Assembly: GCF_003696315.1 (NCBI RefSeq)
Contig: NZ_RFFN01000003.1
Coordinates: 1-64,000 of the forward strand
Source: Pseudomonas songnenensis
GTDB taxonomy: Bacteria > Pseudomonadota > Gammaproteobacteria > Pseudomonadales > Pseudomonadaceae
DNA: 64,000 nucleotides
Reading direction: 5' to 3'
Positions 1 through 11,953 of this stretch are shown one piece after another. Every line of letters begins with the position of its first letter. Positions within the stretch are counted from its first letter, which is position 1. A program made the position numbers and the translations under genes. Below the pieces are notes generated by a model. The model did not search any database and was not told the origin of the DNA. It was given only the letters and a program-made list of their open reading frames with translations.

Positions 1-11
1 AACCGTTTATT

Positions 12-1217
12 TCAGTTTTGTTCAGGCTTCAGCGTTACACGAGCAAACGACTTCTTGCCGGCCTGGCAAACGTGGGTTGCGCCGAGCTGGAATACAAAAC
101 CACGATCCACAACCTGACCATCAACACGCACACCGCCAGAACCCAGCAAGTCACGAGCCACCGCGGCATTTTTAACAAGCGCAGCCTTGTTAAGCACCGA
201 CGCAATAGGCATACCCTGATCGGATGTGAGCTCGATTTCCGGGAGATCCTCCGGCAACTCCCCATCCTTCATACGATTGCCCGCCGAGCGATGCGCCGCA
301 GCCGCAGCTTCTTCACCATGGAATCGCGCAACGATCTCCTCCGCCAGCTTGATCTTGATGTCGCGAGGGTTGGCCCCACGATCAACATCCGAACGAAGCT
401 CGTCGATCTCGGCTTGCGAGCGGAAGCTGAGCAGCTCGAAGTACCGCCACATAAGTGCATCAGGAATCGATACGAGCTTGCTGTACATGACACCCGGCAG
501 CTCCTGGATACCCACATAGTTGCCGAGAGACTTGGACATCTTCTTCACGCCGTCCAGCCCTTCAAGCAACGGCATCGTCACCACGCACTGGGATGCCTGC
601 CCATATGCCCGCTGCAGCTCACGCCCCATAAGGAGGTTGAACTTCTGATCAGTTCCACCCAGCTCGATATCGGCTTTGAGCGCCACCGAGTCATACCCCT
701 GCACCAACGGATACAAGAACTCATGGATCGCGATCGGCTGATTAGTCGAGTAACGCTTATGGAAGTCATCCCGCTCAAGCATGCGCGCAACGGTGTACTG
801 AGAGGCCAGACGGATAAAGTCAGCAGGAGTCAGCTTGTCCATCCATGACGAGTTGAAAGCCACCTCGGTAAGAGCGGGATCAAGGATCTTAAAGACCTGC
901 GCCTTGTACGTTTCTGCGTTCTCAAGCACCTGGTCGCGCGTCAGCGGTGGCCGTGTAGCACTTTTGCCACTTGGGTCACCAATCATCCCCGTGAAATCTC
1001 CTATAAGGAAGATCACTTGATGTCCCAGCTCCTGCAGCTGCCGCATCTTATTAATGAGCACGGTGTGCCCGAGATGAAGATCCGGGGCGGTAGGATCGAA
1101 GCCAGCCTTCACACGCAGAGGTTCGCCCCGCTCAAGCTTGGCGACCAATTCCGATTCGACGAGCACCTCATCAGCGCCCCGTTTGATCACCGACAGTTGC
1201 TCTTCAACCGACTTCAT
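12..1217 (-). CDS. tyrS: Tyrosyl-tRNA synthetase
   Basis: Cytosolic class I aminoacyl-tRNA synthetase that charges tRNA-Tyr with tyrosine. The HIGH-type motif reads HLGH at residues 48-51, KMSKS is at 226-230, and a C-terminal S4-like RNA-binding segment ([13 protein letters not shown] region) closes the protein. An upstream in-frame ATG exists, but the start at 1217 (MKSVEEQL) gives the usual length of about 401 aa. It is divergent from the M23 peptidase gene. In PAO1 the copy at this locus is, from memory, the tyrZ paralogue, so tyrZ is an alternative symbol. The stop lies only 11 nt from the window edge, so its terminator is outside. Confidence 0.96.
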   Translation of the reverse strand: MKSVEEQLSVIKRGADEVLVESELVAKLERGEPLRVKAGFDPTAPDLHLGHTVLINKMRQLQELGHQVIFLIGDFTGMIGDPSGKSATRPPLTRDQVLENAETYKAQVFKILDPALTEVAFNSSWMDKLTPADFIRLASQYTVARMLERDDFHKRYSTNQPIAIHEFLYPLVQGYDSVALKADIELGGTDQKFNLLMGRELQRAYGQASQCVVTMPLLEGLDGVKKMSKSLGNYVGIQELPGVMYSKLVSIPDALMWRYFELLSFRSQAEIDELRSDVDRGANPRDIKIKLAEEIVARFHGEEAAAAAHRSAGNRMKDGELPEDLPEIELTSDQGMPIASVLNKAALVKNAAVARDLLGSGGVRVDGQVVDRGFVFQLGATHVCQAGKKSFARVTLKPEQN

Positions 1218-1384
1218 GGCAAGCCCTATACCATTATGAAAAGGCGACAACCTTACAAGATCGCTGGACGATTACAAGCCACAGCGTACCGACCAGCAGG
1301 TCAGCCGCAGCGAGGGTTGCCTCCGATGGGCTTTGCTTATATTTTAGACAGTTATTTCCCGTACAAAATAATGCCAGAAGCCCA

Positions 1385-3891
<2,507 letters not shown>

Positions 3892-3897
3892 GCGAAA

Positions 3898-3918
3898 ACG
3901 CCGTGCATTGCACGGCGT
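3898..3918 (-). terminator. Rho-independent terminator of erpA
   Basis: A perfect 9-bp stem (ACGCCGTGC / GCACGGCGT) with an ATT loop lies between convergent anmK and erpA. Read leftward it is followed by TTTT (complement of 3894-3897), so it serves erpA best; it may also slow transcription leaving anmK. Confidence 0.7.
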
Positions 3919-3936
3919 GTCAGGAAGCGGAAACCG

Positions 3937-4287
3937 TCAGATCGAGAATGACTGACCACACCCACAAGTGGTCGTGGCATTCGGGTTCTTGATGACAAAA
4001 CGGGAGCCTTCCAGGCCTTCCTGGTAATCGACCTCTGCGCCGGCCAGGTATTGATAGCTCATCGGATCGACTACGAGACTCACTCCCTCGCGCTCGATAA
4101 TCGTATCGTCGTCGGCTACGTCCTCGTCGAACGTGAATCCATACTGAAAACCCGAGCAGCCGCCTCCAGTGACGAAGACGCGCAACTTCAAGCGAGGGTT
4201 GCCCTCCTCATCGACCAGGCTCTTCACCTTGCTCGCTGCCCCCTGACTGAACTGGATGGCGGTGGGCGTGAAGGATTCGACACTCAT
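3937..4287 (-). CDS. erpA: Iron-sulfur cluster insertion protein ErpA
   Basis: A-type Fe-S carrier that delivers [4Fe-4S]/[2Fe-2S] clusters to apoproteins such as the isoprenoid enzymes IspG/IspH. It has 116 aa with the three conserved cysteines C44 (GGGCSGF), C108 and C110 (TCGCGQSF). It is a stand-alone gene with its own upstream region and a hairpin terminator, not part of an isc operon, which is typical of ErpA. Confidence 0.95.
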   Translation of the reverse strand: MSVESFTPTAIQFSQGAASKVKSLVDEEGNPRLKLRVFVTGGGCSGFQYGFTFDEDVADDDTIIEREGVSLVVDPMSYQYLAGAEVDYQEGLEGSRFVIKNPNATTTCGCGQSFSI

Positions 4288-4347
4288 TCGGTTCTCCTGG
4301 CGTGAAACGCCCTACTGCATTGACGGTGCATTATCGGCTTTCCTGAC

Positions 4348-4371
4348 AAAACCGGTCAACTATTAGACCGG
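4348..4371 (-). terminator. Rho-independent terminator of argC
   Basis: Read on the minus strand, CCGGTC and GACCGG form a 6-bp stem with an 8-nt loop followed directly by TTTTG, 24 nt beyond the argC stop. The short stem makes it a modest terminator. Confidence 0.55.
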
Positions 4372-4394
4372 CTGCTGTTAAATCAGCACGCCAA

Positions 4395-5429
4395 TCAGGG
4401 CAGCAGCGCCACGTTGCCGAGCCCCAGTCTTTCGTCAAGGTCGAACAGGATATTCATGTTCTGGATCGCCTGACCAGATGCGCCTTTCACAAGGTTGTCG
4501 ATTACCGACAACACCACTACCAGATCGCCACCTTGCGGACGGTGCACAGCGATACGACAGACATTGGCCCCACGAACGCTGCGCGTTTCGGGGTGGCTAC
4601 CTGCCGGCATCACGTCTACGAAGGGCTCGTTGGCATAACGTTGCTCGTAGAGGTGTTGAAGGTCCACGGACTTATCTTCGACGGTGGCATACAGAGTCGC
4701 GTGAATCCCGCGGATCATCGGCGTCAAGTGAGGAACGAAAGTCAGTCCGATATCGCCGCGGGCGGCGCGACGCAGCCCCTGGCTGATCTCTGGCAAGTGG
4801 CGATGCCCTTTCACCGCATAGGCCATCATGCTTTCGCCCGCCTCGGTAAACAACGAACCGATCTTAGCCGCACGCCCAGCGCCGCTTACCCCGGACTTGC
4901 AATCTGCAATCAAGCGCGAGGCATCGGCCAGTCCGTTCTCGAGCAGCGGCAGGAAACCGAGCTGCGTGGCGGTGGGGTAGCAACCGGGAACGGCAATCAA
5001 GCGTGCCTTTCTGATCTGCTCGCGATTGACCTCCGGCAAGCCGTAAACGGCTTCCGGAAGCAGCTCGGGGGCACCATGGGCCTGGCCATACCATGTTGCC
5101 CACTCATCGGCATCCTGCAGACGAAAATCGGCAGACAGGTCGATCACCCGTGTTCCGGCTGCCAACAACTCACCGGCCAATGCATGGGCAACGCCATGGG
5201 GCGTGGCAAAGAACACGACATCACAAGCACCCAGCGTCGCAGCATCCGGGACGCTGAATGCGAGCTTGTCGTAGTGACCGCGCAGGTTCGGATACATGTC
5301 GGTGACTTTGACGCCATCCTCGGAGCGAGAGGTGATAACCCCCACCTCGGCCTGCGGATGCTGGGCAAGCAGGCGCAACAATTCGACGCCCGTATAGCCT
5401 GTGCCGCCAACGATACCGACCTTGATCAT
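4395..5429 (-). CDS. argC: N-acetyl-gamma-glutamyl-phosphate reductase
   Basis: NADPH-dependent reductase of the third step of arginine biosynthesis, converting N-acetylglutamyl phosphate to the semialdehyde. It has 344 aa with an N-terminal Rossmann motif (IVGGTGYTG, residues 6-14) and the catalytic cysteine in VPGCYPTA (C150). An in-frame ATG 21 nt upstream exists, but MIKVGIVGG is the conserved start. It stands alone and is divergent from hemJ. Confidence 0.96.
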   Translation of the reverse strand: MIKVGIVGGTGYTGVELLRLLAQHPQAEVGVITSRSEDGVKVTDMYPNLRGHYDKLAFSVPDAATLGACDVVFFATPHGVAHALAGELLAAGTRVIDLSADFRLQDADEWATWYGQAHGAPELLPEAVYGLPEVNREQIRKARLIAVPGCYPTATQLGFLPLLENGLADASRLIADCKSGVSGAGRAAKIGSLFTEAGESMMAYAVKGHRHLPEISQGLRRAARGDIGLTFVPHLTPMIRGIHATLYATVEDKSVDLQHLYEQRYANEPFVDVMPAGSHPETRSVRGANVCRIAVHRPQGGDLVVVLSVIDNLVKGASGQAIQNMNILFDLDERLGLGNVALLP

Positions 5430-5557
5430 GACCTGCCCTCGAATGAACATGTAAAAGCGCGATGATAAAGCTGCTTGGCCCCGGGGCCAACCGGCGGGAT
5501 GACGGAGGCGATCCCAGCCACTACTATCGACGCACTCTTCTTCCCAGGATTCAACTG

Positions 5558-5986
5558 ATGCTCTATCTCTGGCTCAAAGCCTTGCACATCATCGCCATCG
5601 TCTGCTGGTTTGCCGGCCTGTTCTATCTGCCTCGTTTGTTTGTCTATCACGCAATGAGCGAGGATCAGCCTAGCCGCGAGCGTTTCAAGGTAATGGAACG
5701 CAAGCTTTATCGCGGCATTATGCTCCCATCGATGATTGCAACCCTCGTGTTCGGGATCTGGATGGTCATCCTCAACCCCGGCTTGTTCAGCACGGGTGGT
5801 TGGCTGCATGCCAAACTGGCCTTGGTGTTGGCGCTGGTCGGTTACCACCATGTGTGCGGCGCGCAACTGAAGCGCTTTGCACGAGATGAGAACCTCCGGG
5901 GGCACGTCTTCTATCGTTGGTTCAACGAAGTACCGGTACTCTTTCTGCTGGCCATCGTGATTCTCGTCGTCGTCAAACCGTTCTGA
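5558..5986 (+). CDS. hemJ: Protoporphyrinogen IX oxidase HemJ
   Basis: Small integral membrane protein of the TIGR00701/HemJ family, which oxidises protoporphyrinogen IX to protoporphyrin IX in haem synthesis. It has 142 aa and four hydrophobic segments. The N-terminal [21 protein letters not shown] pattern with its conserved histidine (H10) is characteristic. The ATG at 5558 was chosen over an in-frame start 96 nt upstream because the family begins at [10 protein letters not shown]. Confidence 0.88.
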   Translation: MLYLWLKALHIIAIVCWFAGLFYLPRLFVYHAMSEDQPSRERFKVMERKLYRGIMLPSMIATLVFGIWMVILNPGLFSTGGWLHAKLALVLALVGYHHVCGAQLKRFARDENLRGHVFYRWFNEVPVLFLLAIVILVVVKPF

Positions 5987-6115
5987 GCCAACGGCCCTGG
6001 CCAGGCTGCCGACAAACATTGTGTTATCCGCGTCCGAGTCCCGATCGATCGCAGTTGTGTCGAGCCGGCCAGGCTTCTAATCTGCACCATCATTTATTTG
6101 TGACATGGACGCCAC

Positions 6116-7069
6116 ATGCAGGAAGCCCAATTCAAGATCGTCTTCAATGGCGAACTGATGCCCGACATGCCAATCGATACGGTCAAATCGAACCTGGCAA
6201 GGCTGTTCAAGACAGAAACAAGCAAGGTCGAACGCCTATTCGGGGGTCAGGACGCGGTGATCAAAACCAGGCTCAGCCAGCAGGAGGCCGATAAGTACCT
6301 TGCCGCGCTTCACCGTGCGGGGGCGAAGGCCCGCAAGGAGCCGGAGTGCGTCGTGCCCGCGCTGAGCCTGGTGCAAACGGACGAAGAGCGGACAGCTGCG
6401 GAGTCGGAACGACCTGCCACCGTCATGACCTGCCCGAAATGCGGACACACGCAGGGCCAGTCCAGCGAATGCTCGGCGTGCGGCATCATTATTGAAAAGT
6501 ACTTGGCCCGTCAGGCGCAGCTTCGTGACGCTCCTGCAATGCAAAGCAGAAGCACAGGCCTGTCTCCTTACGCGCCGCCATCTGCAGACGTTAATGAAAC
6601 CATGCCGCTCTACGGCGAGCTAAAGCCGCTTTCGATCACTGGACGCATCGGCCGACTGCGTTACCTGGCATGGTCGCTGGTAGTCATGCTTACAGCGGTG
6701 GGCTTGTTCGCGATAGCGGCGATGGTCATGCCGATCTCCAGCACGCTGGGATTTGTTTGTATGGCCGTGGTCGGCATTGGAATGCTGGTAGTGAGTGTCC
6801 AGATTGGTATCCAGCGCTTGCATGATTTTGGTTGGTCCGGCTGGCTGATCCTGCTCAACCTGGTTCCGTTACTGGGCAGCCTTTTTCCCTTCTTCATGCT
6901 GCTTATGCCGGGAAACCGGGAGGTCAACCGCTACGGCTCACCTCCACCGCCCAACAGCCGCTCGGTGAAGGTGCTCGCCGCGTTGTGGCTGTTGCTGATC
7001 ATCTTCGGCCTGGTAGCGGCTTTGACCGTCCCGGCGCTGGTGGACATGCGCCGCGGAGCCGCCCTCTAA
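6116..7069 (+). CDS. Zinc-ribbon DUF805 membrane protein
   Basis: Function unknown. There are three visible parts. Residues 1-75 form a soluble domain rich in charged residues (FNGELMPDMPID then FGGQDAVIKTRL). Residues about 103-125 hold a zinc ribbon of the CPKCGH...CSACGI form followed by IEKYLARQ. Residues about 165-315 are a DUF805-type membrane domain with four hydrophobic helices and the IGIQRLHDFGWSGW signature. The N-terminal domain resembles segments fused to several small membrane proteins in proteobacteria, which suggests sensing or regulation; this is inference. It is convergent with the downstream AAA ATPase gene. Confidence 0.8.
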   Translation: MQEAQFKIVFNGELMPDMPIDTVKSNLARLFKTETSKVERLFGGQDAVIKTRLSQQEADKYLAALHRAGAKARKEPECVVPALSLVQTDEERTAAESERPATVMTCPKCGHTQGQSSECSACGIIIEKYLARQAQLRDAPAMQSRSTGLSPYAPPSADVNETMPLYGELKPLSITGRIGRLRYLAWSLVVMLTAVGLFAIAAMVMPISSTLGFVCMAVVGIGMLVVSVQIGIQRLHDFGWSGWLILLNLVPLLGSLFPFFMLLMPGNREVNRYGSPPPPNSRSVKVLAALWLLLIIFGLVAALTVPALVDMRRGAAL

Positions 7070-7088
7070 CCTCTCATCCGAACCCGGC

Positions 7089-8567
7089 TCAATCGGCTTG
7101 CACAGTGCGCCCTTGAGCCCATGCGCGCAACGCCTCCAAACGCTCGGCCATGACGATCGACAGCGGAGATGTTGCTCGAATGCACTCGAGCAACATTGGC
7201 TGATCGACCTGCCGCTGCTGAGCCTGCGCGGCATACACAGCACTCACAACAACCTGCTCGATTTCGGCGCCAGAGAAACCGCTGGAAGCCTCTGCCAGCA
7301 ACGTCACGCCCAGATCATCAGGCCGTAACTCGCGACGCGCCAGGTGAATACGGAAGATTTCTGCACGCGTCGTATCGTCTGGCAAGTCGACAAAGAACAG
7401 CTCGTCAAAACGGCCCTTGCGCAACAGCTCCGGCGGAAGCCGATCGATCGCATTCGCCGTGGCAACCATGAATACCGGGGCCGAACGTTCGGCCATCCAG
7501 GTCAGCAGCGTACCGAGCACCCGCTGACTGACACCACCATCCATATCGCCCGTCGCCAAGCCTTTTTCGATCTCGTCCATCCACAACACACAAGGCGCCA
7601 TCTGCTCGGCCAACATCAGCGCCTCACGCAGATTGCGTTCGGTTTCGCCGAAATACTTGTTGTAGAGACAGGCAAAGTCGAGCCGCAGCAATGGCAACCC
7701 CCACAGCCCTGCTACGGCCTTGGCGGCGAGACTCTTGCCGCCGCCCTGCACCCCAACCAGCATCACGCCCCGCGGCACATCATCGCCCCGCCCGTTCAAA
7801 AATGCCCCCTGCCGCTCCGCCAGCCAACGCTTGAAATTGGCCAGTCCGCCCACCTCGGCAAAACGAGCGGTCTGATACTCGAAGCTCAGCACGCCATCGA
7901 GATCCAGCATCTGGAACTTCGCTCGATTAAGCTCGGGCAGATCCTCCTGGGTAATGGCACCGTCATCGCAGATCACGTTGCGCGCCAGCGCCCGCGCTTC
8001 AGCGTGACTGAGGCCACGCAGGTTTTTTACAACCTGCTGCAGGGTTCGATTGTCCGTGCGTACACGGGCGCCGCAATTGCGCTCGCTCCATAGAGTGGCC
8101 TCTTCACGAACGATGGCAAGCAGCTCCTCCTCTGCTGGTAGCGAAAGGCTGAAGCGTGCCGCATAACGCTGGACCTCCGGCGGAAGCTTGAGCGCATGCG
8201 AGACCAATACCAGGGTCGGCGCAGTGGATGCTTCTCGCATCGCGACATCCTTGAGCAGTCTCACCAGCTTCGGCTCGCTGAGAAACGGATGAAGATCGCA
8301 GAACACATACAGGTTTGCTCGGAGGTCATGCTTGACCAGCTTCAGCGCAACCTCTGGGGAACAACTGTCTTCGCCACCCTGCTGCTCGCCGTCGAACCCC
8401 AGGTGACGCAACCCGTCAGTCGCAGACCACACGTACAAGCCCAGCCCTTGGCGTACGGCGAGCCCGGTCAGGGTCTCAAGCACCCTCCGCTCATCCCATG
8501 ACTCGACCATCACCAGCTTGACCCGCGAATCCAGAACCAACGCGAGATCATGTATATCGTTCTTCAC
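7089..8567 (-). CDS. Ycf46-like AAA+ ATPase
   Basis: AAA family ATPase of unknown client, like cyanobacterial/plastid Ycf46 and its pseudomonad homologues. A 492-aa protein with an N-terminal non-catalytic domain (1-210), then Walker A GVQGGGKS (272-279), Walker B CVLWMDE (326-332) and arginine fingers in RKGRFDE (383-388). I chose the GTG at 8567: it follows a strong AAGGAGG, matches the conserved VKNDIHDL start, and avoids the overlap with the divergent HIT gene that the longer ATG start would create. Confidence 0.85.
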   Translation of the reverse strand: MKNDIHDLALVLDSRVKLVMVESWDERRVLETLTGLAVRQGLGLYVWSATDGLRHLGFDGEQQGGEDSCSPEVALKLVKHDLRANLYVFCDLHPFLSEPKLVRLLKDVAMREASTAPTLVLVSHALKLPPEVQRYAARFSLSLPAEEELLAIVREEATLWSERNCGARVRTDNRTLQQVVKNLRGLSHAEARALARNVICDDGAITQEDLPELNRAKFQMLDLDGVLSFEYQTARFAEVGGLANFKRWLAERQGAFLNGRGDDVPRGVMLVGVQGGGKSLAAKAVAGLWGLPLLRLDFACLYNKYFGETERNLREALMLAEQMAPCVLWMDEIEKGLATGDMDGGVSQRVLGTLLTWMAERSAPVFMVATANAIDRLPPELLRKGRFDELFFVDLPDDTTRAEIFRIHLARRELRPDDLGVTLLAEASSGFSGAEIEQVVVSAVYAAQAQQRQVDQPMLLECIRATSPLSIVMAERLEALRAWAQGRTVQAD

Positions 8568-8643
8568 CCAACCTCCTTGTACGCTCAACGGCGCATAATC
8601 GCCCTGATACACTGTGTGACCGAGTCTCCCGTGGAGAACAGTC

Positions 8644-8985
8644 ATGGATTGCTTGTTCTGCAAGATCGTGTGTGGGGATATACCCGCACGCAAGTTCTGT
8701 GAGGACGATCAGGTTATCGCTTTCCACGACATTTCCGCGCAGGCACCGGTGCACTTTCTGGTCCTTCCTAAGAAGCACATCGCCACGCTGAATGATCTGA
8801 GCGAAGAGAACGACAAGCTGCTGGCCGGGCATATCCTCGTCACCGCCCAGAGGCTGGCACGAGAACAAGGCTGTCAGGATGGCTTCCGCGTGGTGATGAA
8901 TTGCAACGACCTCGGCGGCCAGACCGTCCATCATATTCACATGCACGTACTCGGGCAGCGACAGATGCATTGGCCGCCAGGCTGA
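8644..8985 (+). CDS. HIT family purine nucleoside phosphoramidase (HinT-like)
   Basis: Histidine-triad protein, 113 aa, probably hydrolysing AMP-lysine or AMP-NH2 phosphoramidates. Catalytic H97-I-H99-M-H101 lies in the [12 protein letters not shown] motif, and CLFCKIV near the N-terminus is typical of this bacterial group. It lies just upstream of coq7 in the same direction with about 65 nt between; co-transcription is possible. Confidence 0.92.
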   Translation: MDCLFCKIVCGDIPARKFCEDDQVIAFHDISAQAPVHFLVLPKKHIATLNDLSEENDKLLAGHILVTAQRLAREQGCQDGFRVVMNCNDLGGQTVHHIHMHVLGQRQMHWPPG

Positions 8986-9049
8986 GCCACCACCCCCAGC
9001 CCTGCAGCCCAGCAACCTGCCAGCGGTCCAATCTTGTTCCGGAGGACAC

Positions 9050-9697
9050 ATGACCAGCCAACGCCACTATTCCCCAGCCGACCGCTTGCTGATGCAAGCC
9101 GATGCGGCATTGCGAACCCTGCTGCCCTTCAGCGGGCAGCCCGCACGGCCATCGCCGGCCGTACTGAAGAACGAGACCGAACTCAGCGAAAGCGAAACCC
9201 GTCATGTCGCGGGTCTGATGCGCATCAACCACACCGGTGAAGTCTGCGCTCAGGCGCTATATCAGGGGCAGGCTCTGACGGCCCGCCTGCCACAGGTGCG
9301 TCAGGCCATGGAACAAGCGGCGGATGAGGAGATCGACCACCTCGCATGGTGCGAGCAGCGCATTCGCCAACTCGGCAGCCACACCAGCGTGCTCAACCCC
9401 CTGTTCTATGGGCTGTCGTTCGGTATCGGGGCGTCCGCGGGACTGATCAGCGATCGCATCAGTCTGGGCTTCGTCGCCGCGACAGAAGATCAGGTATGCA
9501 AGCACCTGGACGATCACCTCAGCCAACTGCCGGCAGAAGACGAAAAATCCCGCGCCATTCTCGAACAGATGCGTGAGGACGAAGCACAGCACTCGACCGC
9601 CGCCATCGCGGCCGGCGGCCTGCGCTTCCCTGCGCCGATCAAGTTCGGCATGAGCCTGGTATCGAAGGTCATGACCAAGGCGACATATCGCATCTGA
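9050..9697 (+). CDS. coq7: Ubiquinone biosynthesis di-iron monooxygenase Coq7
   Basis: 2-polyprenyl-3-methyl-6-methoxy-1,4-benzoquinone monooxygenase, which carries out the C-6 hydroxylation in ubiquinone synthesis at the membrane. It has 215 aa with carboxylate/histidine iron ligands in two repeats: [10 protein letters not shown] and EEIDHLAW in the first, DEAQHSTAA in the second. SD-like GGAGG lies before the ATG. In PAO1 I recall speD lying between this gene and the OsmC gene; here only a terminator separates them. Confidence 0.94.
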   Translation: MTSQRHYSPADRLLMQADAALRTLLPFSGQPARPSPAVLKNETELSESETRHVAGLMRINHTGEVCAQALYQGQALTARLPQVRQAMEQAADEEIDHLAWCEQRIRQLGSHTSVLNPLFYGLSFGIGASAGLISDRISLGFVAATEDQVCKHLDDHLSQLPAEDEKSRAILEQMREDEAQHSTAAIAAGGLRFPAPIKFGMSLVSKVMTKATYRI

Positions 9698-9703
9698 CCA
9701 TTG

Positions 9704-9727
9704 AAAAGGGCGCCAAGGCGCCCTTTC
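9704..9727. terminator. Bidirectional terminator between coq7 and the OsmC gene
   Basis: Perfect 10-bp inverted repeat AAAGGGCGCC / GGCGCCCTTT with A-run upstream and T-run downstream, lying between convergent genes, so it can terminate both. Confidence 0.8.
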
Positions 9728-9786
9728 TGGTGATCTCGCGATGTCTGGTGACGGCTTGGCGCAATGCGCGACAGCCTGTGCGTCGC

Positions 9787-10209
9787 TTAGCCGAATTCGA
9801 CAATCTCGTAGGCGTGGGTAATGTCGATACCGGCACGACCAAGCATGATGGAAGCCGAACAGTACTTCTCGGCCGACAGCTCGACGGCCCGCTTCACTTG
9901 CGCATCCTTCAGGGCTCGACCTTTGACGACGAAACGCAGGTGGATCTTGGTAAATACCTTGGGGTCCTCGGTAGCGCGTTCGGCCTCGACAAAGACCTCG
10001 CAACTGTCTACCGCCTGGCGCGACTTCTTCAGAATGCTGACCACGTCGAAGTTGCTGCAGCCGCCCAAGCCCAGCAGAAGCATCTCCATGGGGCGCACGC
10101 CGAGGTTGCGGCCACCGCTCTCGGGCGGGCCATCCATAACGACCACATGGCCGCTGCCGGATTCGCCAAGAAACATGGCACCGTCGACCCATTGAATGCG
10201 CGCTTTCAT
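9787..10209 (-). CDS. OsmC family peroxiredoxin-like protein (YhfA type)
   Basis: 140-aa OsmC/Ohr-fold protein. The conserved first cysteine is in LLLGLGGCSNFDVV and the second in EKYCSASIML, so both thiols of the family are present. Members reduce organic peroxides or act in sulfur metabolism; the exact substrate of the YhfA branch is unknown. ATG at 10209 (MKARIQWVDG) is the conserved start; upstream in-frame sequence is hydrophobic leader-like but belongs to the intergenic region. Confidence 0.9.
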   Translation of the reverse strand: MKARIQWVDGAMFLGESGSGHVVVMDGPPESGGRNLGVRPMEMLLLGLGGCSNFDVVSILKKSRQAVDSCEVFVEAERATEDPKVFTKIHLRFVVKGRALKDAQVKRAVELSAEKYCSASIMLGRAGIDITHAYEIVEFG

Positions 10210-10423
10210 CGCCAACTCCAATAAAAACAGGATCGATAGCTTAACATGGGCATTCAAACCGGCCGCGACCACGCACGCGACTAAAGGTGCGTTGACCCGC
10301 ACGTTTCGGTTGTCGCACCTTTGCAGCCGGTCTACCCAGGTCTGTTAAGCTGACGAAAGCTGAATGACAGCCACATATAACAATAATCAGCCTTTATTTG
10401 AGTACTTATCCGGGACCCACAGC

Positions 10424-11068
10424 ATGGTAGCTATCACACTTACGCCCAAGATAAAGAATATCGACAAGTTGCTCGCGCACTGCCATAGACGGCGGTACAC
10501 AGCAAAAAGCACGATCATCTATGCAGGCGACCGTTGCGAGTCGCTCTTCTTCATCGTCAAAGGCTCGGTCACGATTCTTATTGAAGACGATGACGGGCGC
10601 GAAATGATCATCGCCTACCTGAACGCCGGCGACTTCTTCGGAGAGATGGGGCTTTTCGAAAAGGAAGGAACGGAAAAGGAACGCAGCGCCTGGGTTCGCG
10701 CCAAGACCGAGTGCGAAGTTGCCGAGCTGAGCTATGCAAAGTTCCGCGAACTGACCCAGCAGGACCCGGACATCCTTTACGCACTCGGCAGCCAGATGGC
10801 CGAGCGTCTGCGCAATACCACCCGCAAAGTCGGCGACCTGGCCTTCCTGGACGTCACCGGCCGTGTCGCGCGCACCCTGCTGGACCTGTGCAAGCAGCCC
10901 GACGCCATGACCCATCCGGACGGCATGCAGATCAAGATCACCCGCCAGGAAATCGGCCGCATTGTCGGCTGCTCCCGCGAGATGGTCGGCCGGGTACTCA
11001 AGAGTCTGGAAGCTCAGGGTCTCGTCTACGTCAAAGGCAAGACCATGGTGGTATTCGGTACTCGCTGA
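10424..11068 (+). CDS. vfr: cAMP receptor protein homologue Vfr
   Basis: Global cAMP-dependent transcription regulator (virulence, type IV pili, quorum sensing in P. aeruginosa). 214 aa: cyclic-nucleotide-binding domain (about 15-130, with [11 protein letters not shown]) and a C-terminal helix-turn-helix ([24 protein letters not shown], about 165-190 in two parts). The sequence is almost identical to the P. aeruginosa protein as I remember it, which fixes the start at MVAITLTP rather than an ATG 60 nt upstream. The 214-nt upstream region separates it from the divergent OsmC gene and must hold its promoter. Confidence 0.97.
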   Translation: MVAITLTPKIKNIDKLLAHCHRRRYTAKSTIIYAGDRCESLFFIVKGSVTILIEDDDGREMIIAYLNAGDFFGEMGLFEKEGTEKERSAWVRAKTECEVAELSYAKFRELTQQDPDILYALGSQMAERLRNTTRKVGDLAFLDVTGRVARTLLDLCKQPDAMTHPDGMQIKITRQEIGRIVGCSREMVGRVLKSLEAQGLVYVKGKTMVVFGTR

Positions 11069-11110
11069 TCGTGTTCAGCCCGCTGCCTGTCAAACGCGGC
11101 GAGCGGGCGG

Positions 11111-11953
11111 TCACTCCGGATCGGCAACGACAGGAGCCACGCGGCCACGTGAACGATCAGGGTAGAACAGGCGCTGCAGTTCCACGCCTGGCTGTTCGGC
11201 ACGCATGAATGCCTCGCCCACCAGAAACGCATAGACCTGATTGATCTCCATCAGCTCGACATCGGCACGATTGAAGATCCCGCTCTCGGTCACCACCAGC
11301 CGCTCCTTTGGAACCCGTGGCAACAGATCCAAGGTGGTTTCCAGATTGACTTCGAAGGTATGCAGGTTGCGGTTGTTGATACCCACCAGCGGTGTTTCCA
11401 GACGCAGCGCACGTTCGAGTTCGGCAGCGTCGTGCACCTCTACCAGCACGTCCAGCCCCTGCTCCTTCGCTACTGCCGCCAGCTCGTGCATGCGCGCATC
11501 ATCCAGTGCCGCGACGATCAGCAGAATGCAGTCGGCGCCAAGCGCTCGCGCCTCGACCACCTGATACGGGTCGATCATGAAATCCTTGCGGATAACCGGC
11601 AGCGAGCACGCTGCCCGCGCCTGCTGCAGGTATTCATCGGCGCCCTGAAAGAAATCGATATCGGTCAGCACTGACAGGCAAGCAGCGCCTCCAGCCTCGT
11701 AGCTCGCGGCAATCTCGGCGGGCAGAAACGGATCGCGAATAACCCCCTTGCTTGGCGAAGCCTTCTTCACCTCGGCGATGACGGCCGGCTCCTTGCTGCG
11801 TACCCGACGCTCCAGCGCCGCGGCGAAGCCGCGTACCGGATCGGCAACAGCCGCCCGCTGCTCGAGCTCGCTCAACGCGACCTGGCGACTGCGCTGGGCA
11901 ACCTCCTCGAACTTGCGAGCGATGATCTTTTCCAGCACGGTCGGCACGCTCAT
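11111..11953 (-). CDS. trpC: Indole-3-glycerol phosphate synthase
   Basis: Cyclises CdRP to indole-3-glycerol phosphate in tryptophan synthesis. 280-aa TIM barrel with the conserved [10 protein letters not shown] (catalytic lysine), KDFMIDPYQ and GINNRNL motifs. It overlaps trpD by 4 nt (ATGA), so the two are translationally coupled. It is the last gene of the leftward trp series and converges with vfr; a GC-rich inverted repeat near 11078-11108 lacks a T-run and is not called as a terminator. Confidence 0.97.
   Translation of the reverse strand: MSVPTVLEKIIARKFEEVAQRSRQVALSELEQRAAVADPVRGFAAALERRVRSKEPAVIAEVKKASPSKGVIRDPFLPAEIAASYEAGGAACLSVLTDIDFFQGADEYLQQARAACSLPVIRKDFMIDPYQVVEARALGADCILLIVAALDDARMHELAAVAKEQGLDVLVEVHDAAELERALRLETPLVGINNRNLHTFEVNLETTLDLLPRVPKERLVVTESGIFNRADVELMEINQVYAFLVGEAFMRAEQPGVELQRLFYPDRSRGRVAPVVADPE

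Noticed and set aside
1347..1373. TAGACA-N16-AATAAT promoter for the M23 peptidase
   Set aside because: The -10 ends only 11 nt before the start codon, leaving no room for a leader with SD.
11078..11108. GC-rich inverted repeat between vfr and trpC as a terminator
   Set aside because: Stem GCCCGCT/AGCGGGC is present but there is no T-run on either strand and the loop is long.
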